Shown in pieces: positions 10,661 to 23,302 of a stretch of 64,000 nucleotides of DNA; within the stretch, counting starts at the first letter, position 1, and every line of letters begins with the position of its first letter. The notes under the pieces are model-generated. The model worked only from the letters and a program-made list of their open reading frames with translations, did not search any database and was not told where the DNA came from. The stretch is from Brassica napus (Eukaryota; Streptophyta; Magnoliopsida; Brassicales; Brassicaceae): NCBI RefSeq assembly GCF_020379485.1, contig NC_063452.1, positions 24,992,770-25,056,769 of the forward strand, in the 5' to 3' direction. The position numbers and the translations under genes are program-made.

Positions 10661-12057
10661 GGATATCTTGCATATTTCCATTGTTTTATCCATTCACCCA
10701 TGTGCATTTTGATCATATAGACTAGGAATTAGCCATGTTTAGGTTGCATTTTGCATACATAAGTCCTTATCAGGTATTGGAGTACCACATAGAGTTCTTG
10801 GAGACATTTGGGTGCATTTGGAGCTCAAAAGAGGTGATAAAGGTGATCATTGGACGAGCAGTGCATGGGAGCGACCTCACCGGAGCGACACCGTGAAGTC
10901 GTTGTGACACCCTTTCAGAGTGACTTGACCGGAGCGACACAGCGAGGTCGCTCGCGTCTCCATCACCCGGAGCGACGTGACCGGAGCGACATAGCGAGGT
11001 CGCTCGCGTCTCCATCACCCGGAGCGACGTGACCGGAGCAACGCAGCGAGGTCGCTCGCGAAGAGCAACCCAGAGCGACGTCTCGCAGCGACCCCTCCCG
11101 GTCGCTCCCGAAGCCTGGAGCGACTACTGGAGGACGCTGCGCGCCTTCTGTTTGGTCGAATTCATTTCTACTCAAGGGCCTTTTGGTCATTTCATTATGC
11201 ACGTTTTTACTTCTGAAAACCTATGTTTTAAGTACTTTCGCAAGCCACCAAAGAAAAAAATCTCTTTTCTAAAGAACAACTAGTAAAACTTCTTTTGATT
11301 CAGATTTCATTGTTTTCATCTCGTATTATTGTTGATTTCTTATCTATTTCTCTACATGATTAATCTGAAATCCAGAATGGGTTTAAGAGGAATCATGGAG
11401 ATTAGTGAGTAATCACCTTTTGAATTCATGGGTTAGGGAGATTAAGGGTGATTAGGTTAGTTCTAGGATGTTTTAGTGTAGATCATTTTTGTTCCTTGCT
11501 AGTAGAGTATTCATAATGCATCTTCTGAGTTGGCCACTCAAAAGTTGATCAATAGGCATTTCCCACCCAAAAGGTGTTTGATGAAATGCCTGAGACAACT
11601 CTCCTACGCTTTTAGTATATTTTGCCAAAGACATTTGTTGTTAAAGGTGCTAAGATAGCTAATAGACTTGTTAGTAATGATTGCTTTCACATTATTCAAC
11701 CAAAGACATTTGATGTTTGAGATATGTTAGCAAATGAGCATTAATCTAGACATAGAGCTTGCTTAGAATTGTGTCTAGGCTTAAGGTTGATAGTTTGATT
11801 GATCGTTTGCCATCCTTAGTTCGAAACTTGATCACCCAAGGTCTAATCCCTATACCCATGGGTTCTCTTTTTCCTTAGTCAAGAAAGTATCATTCTGTAA
11901 TTGATTTCTAGTATTAGTAGTAGTTTAAAACCCATCTAAATCATTGGTTGCACTTAGATTAAGTGAGTACTTGCATTCTTTGATATGCCTCAGAACTGGT
12001 TCAACAATCACTATACTACAACATTTGTTTTAGGAGCCTTGAAAACTCCAAACATCA
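10661..12057 (+). repeat. Athila B 5' LTR
   Basis: 1397 bp. It contains the GAGCGAC/GTCGCTC-rich island with fewer tandem units than the 3' LTR. The downstream half is distantly similar to the LTR of element A, for example the conserved words GATTCATGGG, TAGGG and GGTGATTAG. Confidence 0.88.
10862..11130 (+). repeat. GC-rich GAGCGAC minisatellite in Athila B LTR
   Basis: A unit of about 50 bp, built from GGAGCGAC...AGCGAGGTCGCTCGCGTCTCC, is repeated in tandem. The 3' LTR (16372-16700) has at least one more unit than the 5' LTR, which explains most of their length difference. The words GAGCGAC and GTCGCTC are reverse complements, so the array can fold. Confidence 0.85.
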
Positions 12058-12060
12058 AAT

Positions 12061-12073
12061 TGGCGCCGTTGCC
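12061..12073 (+). other. Primer-binding site (tRNA-Asp type)
   Basis: TGGCGCCGTTGCC lies three bases after the LTR end. It is complementary to the 3' end of plant tRNA-Asp(GUC), the usual primer of Athila. Confidence 0.8.
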
Positions 12074-12187
12074 AAATTCTGAGTAGATTGAAACATTGAG
12101 ATTTAGTCACTTGCTTGAGACTAAGTCATTTTAAATTTTGTTTTGTTACTGATTCTTCTTCTTCACCTACCTTTAGCTTTCAGGTGT

Positions 12188-14636
12188 ATGAACTTGAGGA
12201 GCAGGGGTCAATCGAACCTAGTTCCAATAGTAGCAGACATCAGAGCTTTAGAGAGAGAGAGTGCTAGAGCTAGGAGAGAAGAAGAGCAACAAGCCCACTT
12301 GCAGGAATTGGACGTTGACATGGCAGATCCACAACAAGGGGCAGAACACCAACCGCAGGCAGCTCGACCCATTGGTACTTATGACCGGCCCAACATTCAT
12401 GGTCATAGACTGGGAATCCGAGCACCGGCTGTGGCAGCCAACAACTTTGAGGTCAAGTCAGGACTCCTCAACGTGATCGAGAACAACAAGTATCATGTCT
12501 TGGCTCTAGAGGACCCATATGATCACTTGGATAGGTTCGACAGCTACTGTGGGTTGTCAAAAACCAATGGTGTGTCAGAGGATGCCTTAAAGCTGAAGTT
12601 ATTCCCTTTCTCTTTGGGAGATAAGGCGCGTCAGTGGGAGAAGTCCCTACCCAGCGACTCTATCACCACTTGGGATGACTGCAAGAAAGCATTCTTGGAG
12701 AAATTCTTCTCTACTTCAAGAACTGCTAAGCTGAGAAATGAGATCTCCAGCTTTCAACAGAAGGGCTTGGAAGGATTCAGTGAAGCCTGGGAGAGATTCA
12801 AGGGCTACCAAGCTCAATGCCCTCACCATGGTTTCTCAAAAGAAAGCTTGCTGAGCACATTCTACTGTGGTGCTCTTCCTAAGTACAGAGCCAGACTGGA
12901 TACAGCTAGCAATGGGTACTTCTTGGGGAGAACTGAGGAAGATGCAGAAGAGCTGGTTGACAACATGGTAAAGAGTGATGCAGTCTACAGTGGAGACCAC
13001 GACAGAGGCAGTAGAACAGATGAAAAGCAGATGAGGAAGGAGTTGAAGGCTCTACAGGATAAGATAGACATCCTCATTGCAGATAAAACCACCCAAGAGC
13101 AGCTGCACTTTGTTGGTAACCCAAACCAAGAAGCAACACCTGTTGTCCATGAAGTTGAGGGTTTGGAAGGGCAAGAAGAGTTGTGTTTCATCAACAACAA
13201 TGGTAGCTGGTACAAAAAAGAGCCCAACTTTCAGTACAACAACTACCAATAGAAATCATATTCCAACAACCAGCAGAATGGTTATCAGCCTAGGAACAAC
13301 CAGCAAGGCAACTATCAGCCTCAGCAAAACCCTCCTCCTGGTTTCTCCAACAAAGGGAACCAGTCTTCTCAACAACAAGCTAATCCTTCTACCTCTACTC
13401 CTCAGGAAAGTAGCACTGATGTTCTACTGAAACAGATCTTGGAGTCTCAGACTAGAAGTGAAAAGCAGGTTGGATATGAGTTGAAGAACCTTCACTCCAA
13501 GATTGATGGAAGTTACAATGAGCTCAACAACAAGTTCAGGGCTTTGGAAAACCAGTTTGCTTCCATGACCACTCACCAGAATCGCCAGCAAGGGTCTCTA
13601 CCTGGAAAATCTGAGCAAAAACCCAAGGAGTATTGCAATGTTGTCCTCTCTACCACTTCTTCAGGGATTGAATTGAGTAACCACAAGACAAAGGTAGATG
13701 AAATTGAAATATTGGTGTTTGGAACTGAGATTGAACAGGTTCAGCATCTGATTGTAGCAACAGTTGAAGCAAAGATTGTGGAGGAAGCTGACAAAATGGT
13801 TGAAGTAAAGATTTTGAAGGTAGATGAACCCATGGCTGAGAAACCAGTTGCGAAGAGAGCTAACAAAAGCTGAAAGAGGTCAAGCTGGAGGACACCAGTG
13901 AGGTTGAGAAGTCACCCTATGACAAGCTCCCATTTCCACAAAGGGTTCTCACCAAAGCTCAGAAGAAGGTGATTTCCAAGTTCAGAAAAGACCTAAGTGA
14001 TATTGGAATTAAGCTTCCAGCGATTTCGGGTATGCGTGAGGCTCATATCCAATGATGCTCATCAAGGACATTGTAGACCACCAAGCAGAAGTAGCAGAGC
14101 TTCTCAACATCTCAACTTTGAAACTTGATCCACCAGTCACACCAAAGTCTCTCCCTAAACTAGAATCCCAAGGGAAGTTCACCTTGTCTTGCTCTCTTGG
14201 TAAGCTCACCTTTGATGATGCTCTTGTTGATTCTGGTGCAAGTGTGAATGTGATCTCAATGGAGATGGTGAAGAGTCTTGAGATTGAACACATGGAGACA
14301 GATACTTCCTCTCTCACGTTTGGGGATTCTTCTTCTACTACTCCTATTGATCTCATCAAGGATTTCCCTTTGAAGATTGGATCTTGCACCATCCCTATAG
14401 ACCTCACTGTCTTGAAGATGGCAACTGAGAAGAGAGTTCCATTGATCCTAGGCACACCATTCCTTACTACTGTGGGTGCTTGCATCGATTTCGCCAACAA
14501 GAAGGTCACACTCCTCAATGTCAACAAAGCTGTCTCTTACCCAATTCAGTCTCCACTAGATGTTGAGTATTGTGGAACCATCACTTGTGGAGACCACTAC
14601 ATTGAGAAGGATCCTCCTTCTCCACTTTCCACTTGA
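12188..14636 (+). pseudogene. Athila gag-protease, disrupted
   Basis: The likely start is the ATG at 12188, since the upstream frame has only hydrophobic leader-like codons. The gag core (about 12470-12980) has the Athila-type region around WEKSLPSDSITTWDDCKKAF and FLEKFFSTSRTAKLRNEISS. A Gln/Asn-rich stretch follows. Lesions: an in-frame TAG at 13250-13252, a 1-base deletion near 13865 and another near 14052. The protease follows in the last frame, with DSGAS near 14232-14246 and LILGTPFL near 14446-14470. Compared with element A the C-terminal tail is cut short by an internal deletion near 14610. There is no RT. Confidence 0.85.
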
Positions 14637-16155
14637 GGTACTTCTCTACTTTCCCTTGTATATACCATTTCATTTTTGCATATTAGCTTTCTCTTTTGGG
14701 TATCTCTCTCTACTTGACAACACAGAGACTGTGTCATTTAAGTTTGGGGGAGGTACCAAGTATTTGATCATGTTTGCTTTGATGATTTTTCATTGAGTCT
14801 TGCATACATACCTTTTAGCATAAAAAAAACAAATCATATAGAATGCATCACTTGCATTTTTAGGAGAGTCTAGAGCATATAGGTTGCATTCACTTGCATT
14901 GGGAGCAATGATTTAAAATACCTTGTAAAGAACACTATTTCACACTCGAGTAGCTATTGCATCTCTCAAAAAGCCTTGTACGTTTCGAGCCTTGAAAACT
15001 CTTCCTAAATCTCATTAGTTGCTGAAACTCAATCTTTGAAGCCAACTACAACCTTGTTTGAACTGAACGAACTTAATGCTTCTTGCTTATGGTCCCATGT
15101 GTACTGAGTCATGGATATACACACTTGAGTTGTCACATCCTTTACGCCAATCTTTTTGACAAACTCGAGTGGTACACCATTCCCAAAACCCTTCCCTCCT
15201 TTTGAGCTTTCATTATTTGATGAGTGAGGCCTTTTTCGGAAAGCCTTACATGTGCATAATGTCGAGAGTATCGGGAACGACAATGCTTGATCTTCATTCC
15301 TGCTAGATTAGGCACTCTATTGTCTAGCTATAGGTGGGGATGAGTGTTGTGACTATGATTTGGAAGCATGAAAAGTTCGAAGGAAAAGAATAGACTCTTT
15401 GTGTTTAAATGGATAATCTTATTGGAATTAGTAGATAAGTGTCTAGCTCGACTTTATGAAAAGTCTTGACCCCCGAAAAAAAAAAGGAATATAAAAGAAA
15501 AAAAAAAAAAGAGAAAGAAAAGGGGGCTAGCAAAGTTGTTTAGAGCTAAGATTTGTTTTGAAGTTGAGAAAATTCTTTATAGATTTCAAAGAAAAAAAGT
15601 TTTATGTGCAAAGTGTTCTTGGGATCTTTTGGTGAGAGATGGGAGTTGGGTTTGACATTATGAAGTGATTGTGTAACTATGTTTGGGAAAATGGTAGAAC
15701 AATGGAGATTGAGAATTGTATGCATGAGTTGGTCCCTTTCTTAGATATATTATGTGCAATGTCAAGGCTACGTGTCTTGAGAGTAAACCACCTTTAAAAA
15801 TCATGTGTTTTGAACCTCTTGACTCACTTGAATAAAAGCCTTCCCTTTACTCAACCAAATGATTTGGACCAATTGACCATTTGCAAGAATTCACTTGATG
15901 TTTTATGCTTAATGAATGTGAGAGATGGTTGATTTGAATGTGTGGATGCTTGATGATGAGTATAAGGGCAAAAGGAGTTGAGATAGGCCTAGAGAAGCTA
16001 GAGTGTGATAAGAGAGTGTGCTCATGTTGGATTAGATGTTGAATTGAGTGCTAGTTGTGTTTCTTTTGGCTATGAGCTCCCATCTTCAAACCTCTCTCCC
16101 TATGAGTTCTAGAAAATTCACTTGTGGACAAGTAAAAGAACAAGTTTGGGAGAGT
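14637..16155 (+). other. Non-coding internal region of Athila B with two purine tracts
   Basis: A first purine tract AAGTTTGGGGGAGGTACC lies near 14739 and is followed by sequence shared with element A. The second tract, AGTTTGGGAGAG (about 16143-16154), precedes the 3' LTR. A-rich runs are at 15475-15530. No coding potential is seen. Confidence 0.7.
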
Positions 16156-17626
16156 TGATATCTTGCATATTTCTATTGTTTTATCCATTCACCCATGTGC
16201 ATTTTGATCATATAGACTAGGATTTAGCCATGTTTAGGTTGCATTTTGCATACATAAGTCCTTATCAGGTATTGGAGTACCACATGGAGTTCTTGGAGAC
16301 ATTTGGGTGCATTTGGAGCTCAAAAGAGGTGATAAAGGTGATCATTAGACGAGCAGTGCATGGGAGCGACCTCACCGGAGCGACACCATGAAGTCGCTGT
16401 GACACCTTTTTAGAGCGACTTGACCGGAGCGACACAGCGAGGTCTCTCGCGTCTCCATCACCCGGAGCGACGTGACAGGAGCGACACAGCGAGGTCGCTC
16501 GCGTCTCCATCACCCGGAGTGACGTGACCAGAGCGACACAGCGAGGTCGCTCGCGTCTCCATCACCCGGAGCGACGTGACCGGAGCGACGCAGCTAGGTC
16601 GCTCGCGAAGAGCGACCCAGAGCGACGTGTCGCAGCGACCCCTCCAAGTCGCTCCCGAAGCCTGGAGCGACCTCCCGGAGCGACTACTGGAGGTCGCTGC
16701 GCGCCTTCTGTTTGGTCGAATTCATTTCTACTCAAGGGCCTTTTGGTCATTTCATTATGCACGTTTTTACTTCTGAAAGCCTATGTTTTAAGTACTTTGG
16801 CAAGCCACCAAAGAAAAAAAAATCTCTTTTCTAAAGAACAACTAGTAAAACTTCTTTTGATTCAGATTTCATTGCTTTCATCTTGTGTTCTTGTTGATTT
16901 CTTATCTATTTCTCTACATGATTAATCTGAAATCCATAATGGGCTTAAGAGGAATCATGGAGATTAGTGAGTAATCACCTTTTGAATTCATGGGTTAGGG
17001 AGATTAAGGGTGATTAGGTTAGTTCTAGGATGTTTTAGTGTAGATCATTCTTGTTCCTTGCTAGTAGAGTATTCATAATGCATCTTCTGAGTTGGCCACT
17101 CAAAAGTTGATCAATAGGCATTTCCCACTCAAAAGGTGTTTGATGAAATGCCTGAGACAACTCTTCTAGGCTTTTAGTATACTTTGCCAAAGACATTTGT
17201 TGTTAAAGGTGCTAAGATAGCTAATAGACTTGTTAGTAATGATTGCTTTCACATTATTCAACCAAAGACATTTGATGTTTGACATATGTTAGCAAATGAG
17301 CATTCATCTAGACATAGAGCTTGCTTAGAATTGTGTCTAGGCTTAAGGTTGATAGTTTGATTGATTGTTTGTCATCCTTAGTTCGAAACTTGATCACCCA
17401 AGGTCTAATCCCTATACCCATGAGTTCTCTTTTCCCTTAGTCAAGAAAGTATCATTCTGTAATTGCTTTCTAGTATTAGTAGTAGTTTAAAACTCATCTA
17501 AATCATTGGTTGCACTTAGATTAAGTGAGTATTTGCATTCTCGGTGCTTTGATATCCCTCAGAACTGGTTCGACAATCACTATACTACAACATTTGTTTT
17601 AGGAGCCTTGAAAACTCCTAACATCA
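16156..17626 (+). repeat. Athila B 3' LTR
   Basis: 1471 bp with TGATATC...AACATCA ends. Apart from extra GAGCGAC units and scattered substitutions it matches the 5' LTR. Confidence 0.88.
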
Positions 17627-18271
17627 TTTTATTGAGCTGCTTTGTCAGATAAGGGATTATATTCTGGTCAAATACGTTGTTGTATCTGACTCGTGAAGCA
17701 ATGGCGAACATATTAATGGTCTTTAAGACTCGTGCTCTTCTTCTTTGAAAAGTGGAGGAATCTGATCTCTTTTGCATATGTGATCTATTGCGATCACATT
17801 TAGACAGCTCGAGAAAGCGTGACTCTCATCGTTTGGCAAACATGGAAACATCATGACAGAAAACGGCCACATATCTTCTCTGAATTTGGTTGTTTCTGAT
17901 CTAGCAAGATCAATGCCATCGCGGCTTGATGGCTCATTTGTTGCGGTATCAGGAACCACATGAGATGGATCCATTTTCGTGCTTACAAGCCTTAGATTGG
18001 TTTTTAGCGAAGACACGGAGAAGAGATGGGGGTTGAGATCGATGATGGCAAGTCGTCTCTTTTTTCTGGGGCAGACCGGTTTGCTCGATGGTCTCGGTGA
18101 AATTTTGTCTTCGATCTTCGCGTCGGGTTTGGATAGATCCATATCATCGTTTCATGGTTCAGTAGTATCGATGGTAGCGGAGGTCGGATCCATTCTCGTG
18201 CTTTCGAAGCTTAGGATCGGGTTCCAAGTAAGGATGTCTTTTGTCTATCTTCCCCATAGTCGGCGCCAAAA
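17627..18271 (-). other. Leader of Tat-like element with primer-binding site
   Basis: On the minus strand the LTR end is followed by TTTTGGCGCCGACTATGGGG (18271-18252). The first 8 bases of TGGCGCCG fit tRNA-Asp; the rest diverges. A 139-codon minus-strand frame (18142-17723) starts with a non-ATG codon and resembles nothing I know. It may be the decayed start of gag or chance. Confidence 0.5.
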
Positions 18272-19228
18272 TGTAGATCCTAGAATCTACACTAAGTATT
18301 TGATAGTGTTTGAGATGTAAAACTGGGGAAGAAAGAACTTCGTGGGAGATAATATCCTCAAAACACAACGATAGAGCTGGATTCGAGTTGACAAGAATGG
18401 ACTTTATTCTTATGTCGAATAACATCGAGATCTCGGACGAGAGAAAGATCGTGACTGAACTCGTGGTTGAGCTGCCTACGTACCCGTCATGGGATCAAGT
18501 CTAAACGTAGTTCAATTATGATCATCTCGGATGAGATGTCGGTTTTGTCGGTCTCGAGCGAGACGTCGGGTTCGTCTTGTTTCGTTCGTCTTGTGTGAGA
18601 CATTGACTATGTGTAAACGGCATCATATTTACGAGCTCGTGTCGTTTGCATGATCTAGGTTCATCGTTGTGGTCAATGAGATTGTAACATAATGATTCAA
18701 TAATCATGGAAGTGATTATAAGTATTATGGACGTTTCTCCTATTGAGTGAGGAATCTCTTCAAGTCTCGAGCTCTCTTACCAAGAAGTAGAGAACTCCAT
18801 TTCTTTTTTAAGTGTGATCTTATGTAGAGGAAGCGTGGTCTCTCCTTCCTCCTCTAATATTATCTCTTCTTTTATTTATGTATTTCTTTTCTTATGAGAG
18901 CTTGTTCTCCCTCAAATATGGCCCCCCATTTCGAGAGCTACGTATTTGCTTTTTATAAGAGAAGCTCGCCACCGTCGAACTCGGTATGTTGTTGCACGTG
19001 TTCCTTTATTTTAGCCTTGACTTCCTTAATTCTTGGAATGTGTATATCTTTTAGTTAAATAAATGATCTTGGCTCATTCAATAATATCTGAATAAGTCTT
19101 TTAACCACTTCGATCTTAAGTCGGTCCAAACGTCAAACCGTTTCTACTAAACTGAGATTTACCGAACCATTAATCAACTTGTTCTTTTGGCGGGAAGGAT
19201 TATGTGACAAATCATGTATCAACAATGA
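18272..19228 (-). repeat. 5' LTR of the Tat-like element
   Basis: 957 bp, minus-strand TGTTGATACA...GATCTACA. Its first 183 bp recur at 4671-4852. The sequence contains the palindromic word TCTCGAGCGAGA. It borders directly on chromovirus protease sequence at 19229, so the Tat-like element had inserted into that older element. Confidence 0.7.
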
Positions 19229-22200
19229 GGAGGACGAGTTGGGTGAAGAGGAGGTTGCTACTGAGCTAAAAACATTATCGATGAATGCTTGTTTGGGGAT
19301 TGATTCTCCAAAAATAATGAAGTTGCTGGGCAGAATTAACAATTCTGAGGTGATAGTTATGATGGATAGTGGGGCGTCACATAATTTTATTTCACCTAAG
19401 ATTGTGAAAAAGCTGCGTTTGACGGTGGGTGAAGATAAAAACTTGGATGTCTTGCTTGGCAATGGGGTGATTGTCAAGGCGTTTGGTGTATGTAAGGTGG
19501 TTATGTTCCAGTTGAACAACTCGAGTTTCTCATCTGATTTCATTACATTGGACTTGAGGTCAGTGGATGTTATTCTTGGGGTGCAATGGCTTGAGACGTT
19601 TGGGAAGTGTGAGATGGATTGGAAGAAACAAGAGCTCTCTTTTATTCATAACAATGAGCGGGTTACGGTATGGGGTGACAGAAGCTTACATTCTCCTCGC
19701 TCGTCTCTTGAATCGTTGCAGTCAAGCTATGCTGCTATGGAGGGAAAGCAAGGTGTTTCTCTTCGTAGTTCTGAAGCCATATCACATTATCTCTAAGGTG
19801 CGTCTGCATTGGATGCCTTGTTGTGCTCTTGGGAGGCAGTGTTTACGTTACCTCTACCTCCTGTAAGGGGTAATGAGCACTCGATTCAACTGCTTCCGGG
19901 AGTCACGACTGTGTCTGTGCGTCCATACTGTTATCCTCACTACAAAGATGGTCATGGAGAAGATGGTTTCGGAGATGTTGGAGGCAGGAATCATTAGAGC
20001 CAGTACTAGCCCTTTCTCTAGTCATGTCTTATTGGTGAAGAAGAAGGACAAGAGTTACCGCTTATGTGCCGATTACAGAGCTTTGAACAGAGCCACTGTC
20101 TCTGATAAATTTCCTATTCCGGTGATTGACCAATTGCTGGATGAGTTACATGGCGCCAAGGTCTTCTCGAAGCTTGATCTGTGTTCTGGTTATCATCAGA
20201 TCCGCATGGCTGAAGGTGATATTGCTAAAGCAGCTTTTCGAACAGTGGAGGGGCATTATGAATTCCTGGTTATGCCATTTGGTTTAACGAATGCTCCTGC
20301 TACTTTTCAAGCATTGATGAATAAGCTTCTTAAACCCTTCTTGCGCGACTTCGTCTTGGTGTTCTTTGATGATGTGTTGGTGTATAGTTCATCAATGGAA
20401 CTTCACTTACAACATTTGGAGGCTGTTCTACGAGTGTTCCAGGATAACCAGTTGTTTGCTAACCAGAAGAAGTGCGTGTTTGGTATGGATCAGGTGGAGT
20501 ACCTAGGTCATATCATATCTGGTAATGGTGTGGCGACTGACAGTATGAAGGCTGAGGCAATGAGATAATGGCCTATTCCTAAAACCGTGAAGCAGCTGTG
20601 TGGGTTCCTAGGATTAACAGGTTATTATAGGAGGTTTGTGAGGAGTTACGGGGTGATTGCTAAACCACCAACCTCCTTACTAAAAAAAGATCAGTTGTTT
20701 GGGCACACGAAGCTCGGTTAGCATTTGAGAAATTGAAGGAAGCGATGTGTTCTGCTCCTGTATTGGCCTTACCTGATTTTGAGAAGCAGTTTGTTGTAGA
20801 GACAGATGTTTCTGGTGTAGGACTGGGCGCGGTTTTGATGCAAGATAAGCAGCCTATAGCGTTCTTTAGTCATGCTCTCACTCCTCGTGAGCAACTGAAG
20901 CCGGTGTATGAGATAGAATTGATGGCAGTGGTGATGACAATTAAGAAATGGAAACATTACTTGATTGGAAGGAAGTTTGTAGTACATATGGATCAAAGAA
21001 GTTTGAATTTTCTATTGGAGCAGAGGGAGGTTAATGTGGAGTATCAAAGGTGGTTGGTGCAGTTGTTGGGTTTTGAATTTGATATTCTCTACAAACCGGA
21101 TGCGAAAATAAAGCGGTTGATGGGTTGTCTAGAAGCATGTGTGGGATGGAAGTTTCGTTGAATACAATGTTGTTGTTGGCGTTGACTTCTCCTTCAGTCT
21201 TACAACTTCAGGACATTTATCATGAAATTGAGAATGATCAGTCCATTCAAGTGTTATTGGAGAAGGTGAAGGTCAAGTCTATTGTTTCGGAGAATTATCA
21301 GGTGATTGAAGGACGCTTGTGGTATAAAAGGAGGTTGATGATACCAAAGACGTCGAGGTTTATTTGAGTTCTGTTACACGATGCTCATGATAGTGTTATG
21401 GGAGGACATTCCGGAGTTTTCAAGACTTTGAAGAGAATTCAACGCTCTTTTTATTGGAAAGGCATGATAAAGGATGTTCAGAAATATGTGGCGGAGTGTG
21501 TAATTTGTCAAACGCATGAGACGTCGACACTATCACTAGCGGGACTGCTTCAACCTCTCCAGTTGCCATCACGTGTGTGGGAGGATTTGGCAATGAATTT
21601 TATTGAGGCTTTACCGACTTCTCAAGGGTTTAACGTGATCTTGGTGGTGGTTGATAGGCTGAGCAAATATGCTCATTTCTTGAGCCTGAGGCATCCGTTC
21701 TCTACGGTTGATGTTGCTAATTGTTTCATTGATGGTGTGGTGCGCTTACATGGATTTCCAGAAAAAATTGTCTCAGATCGTGACCGTATCTTTTTGAGTG
21801 CGTTCTGGAAGGATGTGTTTCGCTTGGCGGGAACTCATCTCAAGTATAGCACTGCTTTTCACCCTCAGACTGATGGGCAATCTGAAGTGATTAACCGGTG
21901 TCTTGAGACGTATCTTAGGTGCTTCGCTTCGTCTCACCCGCGAACTTGGCACAAGTTTCTTCCCTGGGCAGAGTATTGGTATAACACGTCGTTTCACATG
22001 GCTTTGAAGACTACTCCTTTTCAGGTGGTGTATGGAAGGGAGCCTCCTGCGATTGTGAAGTTTGAGGAAGGCTCTACATCGAATTTTGATCTGGAGGAGG
22101 CCTTACGTGAGCGTGATCGAGTGTTAACTGTGATCAAACAGAACCTGAGTCGTGCTCAAGAGATTATGAAGAAGAACGCAGACAAACATCGTCGAGATGT

Positions 22201-22841
22201 TTCTTTTGAAGTGGGGTCTTGGGTGTACTTGAAACTCCGTCCTTATCGACAACAGTCTGTGGCAAAGCGGGTTTGTCCTAAGTTGGCTGCTAAGTATTTT
22301 GGACCGTACCAGGTGATTGCTCGGGTTAGTCAGCTAGCTTACAAGTTGGAGTTGCCTGTGAATAGTCGAATTCATCCGGTGTTTCATCTCTCAACTGAAG
22401 GCCGCTATAGGAGTTGTTAAGGTGGTATGTCCATTGCCTTTGGAGGGTGTTGAAGAGTTGGAGGTGGCTCCAGAACCACATGAGGTGTTGGCTACTCGCT
22501 ATGATGCACAAGGACATTTGGAGCTGTTGGTTCTGTGGCTGGGTCGTCCTACTCATGAGAACTCGTGGATGTTGTTACAGGTGTTTGAGGAGTTGTATCC
22601 TTTCTTCAAGCTTGAGGACAAGCTTGGTTTCAAAGGGAGGAGTATTGATAAGTATAAGAGAGGTTACTTTCGCCAGAAGAAAAGGAATGCAAATGAGGAG
22701 CGTGGTGACGTGGAGGAACAAGTGGAGGAGATTCAAAATGAGGAAGTTAATGACGTGGCCACGGAGGTTGAGAAACGAAAGACTGGGAGTGAGCTAGAGT
22801 CTTTGCCTTTGGAGCTCAAAGAAGAGGAGAAGGCTCTTTAA
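19229..22841 (+). pseudogene. Decayed chromodomain Ty3/gypsy pol (protease-RT-RNase H-integrase)
   Basis: Homology runs continuously across several frames. Protease: MMDSGASHNF near 19360-19388. RT: about 19895-20560, with FFDDVL at the YxDD position near 20362-20380. RNase H: about 20733-21110, with VVETDVSG near 20791. Integrase: zinc-binding H/C residues near 21398-21520, then the core with SDRDR and [10 protein letters not shown] near 21770-21890. A chromodomain-like end lies at about 22450-22650. Lesions include stops at 19794-19796, 20566-20568 and 21365-21367 and frameshifts near 19945, in the A7 run near 20685, near 21120 and near 22390. Gag is absent: the left side is cut by the Tat-like element. 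It cannot make functional enzyme. Confidence 0.85.
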
Positions 22842-23028
22842 ATACGAATAGAGTCGTTGCTTTACTCTTTATGCTTGGTATGTTGATTTTAGACGTCATG
22901 AGTCTAGAAACGATTGCTATGAGGTCGTAGATGAAAATCGCTATTGCCATGAGATAGTGATTGGAATCTGAACTTGCAAAGCTATTTCTATTATTCAATA
23001 AATGAGTACTTCTCTTCGCAAGTCTTTC
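22842..23028 (+). other. Possible remnant of the chromovirus 3' end/LTR
   Basis: This stretch lies between the pol stop and the truncated fucosyltransferase pseudogene. A purine run AGAAGAGGAGAAGG ends near 22832. TGTTGATTTTAG at 22881 and ...TCTTTCA at 23028 could be LTR ends. There is no second LTR in the window to compare, so the borders are guesses. Confidence 0.3.
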
Positions 23029-23265
23029 AAGTTACAAAACTCTATCAGTACATATCTGCCCCAAGCTTTCCTGTTATGCATTAGCTTCTCTGTTTGTTGA
23101 TACCCTTCCTGACTTGGCTGATGTATTCCGATCACATCTCTAGTTACCGTTGGATTCTCCCAGTACATTGTTTTCGAGATCTGAAAGTAGCCTGTTTTTA
23201 AAGAAGTGATCAACACAGCTTTCAGTTTATTAAACTCTTCTTGTACTTGTGATGGCTGATTTGAT

Positions 23266-23302
<37 letters not shown>

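Larger units (their letters stand above)
10661..17626 (+). mobile_element. Athila-type LTR retrotransposon B, full-length, coding-defective
   Basis: 5' LTR 10661-12057, tRNA-Asp-type PBS at 12061, degenerate gag-protease 12188-14636, non-coding region, purine tract just before 16156, 3' LTR 16156-17626. The LTR starts with TGATATC (first base mutated to G in the 5' copy) and ends AACATCA. Target duplication is TTTTA/TTATA inside a 49-bp tandem repeat. No polymerase or integrase sequence is present, so this is a non-autonomous Athila derivative. Confidence 0.88.
4671..19228 (-). mobile_element. Non-autonomous Tat-like Ty3/gypsy element, minus strand, with nested Athila insertions
   Basis: Read on the minus strand, an LTR occupies 19228 down to 18272 (starts TGTTGATACA, ends GATCTACA). 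It is followed at once by a PBS-like TGGCGCCG (18268-18261) with the tail ACTATGGGGA. At the other end a purine tract ACTGGGGGACAAA (4865-4853) abuts TGTTGATACA at 4852, the start of a truncated 3' LTR. The non-nested internal parts (4853-7307, about 8878-10660, 17627-18271) total roughly 4.9 kb and carry no recognisable gag or pol. The call as Tat-like is by PBS style and lack of other matches; the element boundaries are better supported than the clade. Confidence 0.6.

Noticed and set aside
10850..11283. Overlapping frames on both strands in the GAGCGAC region (also 16265-16925)
   Set aside because: They are open only because the GC-rich repeat lacks stops; no protein resemblance and differing between LTRs.
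17723..18142. 139-codon minus-strand frame
   Set aside because: Non-ATG start and no recognisable domain; described only as possible decayed gag leader.
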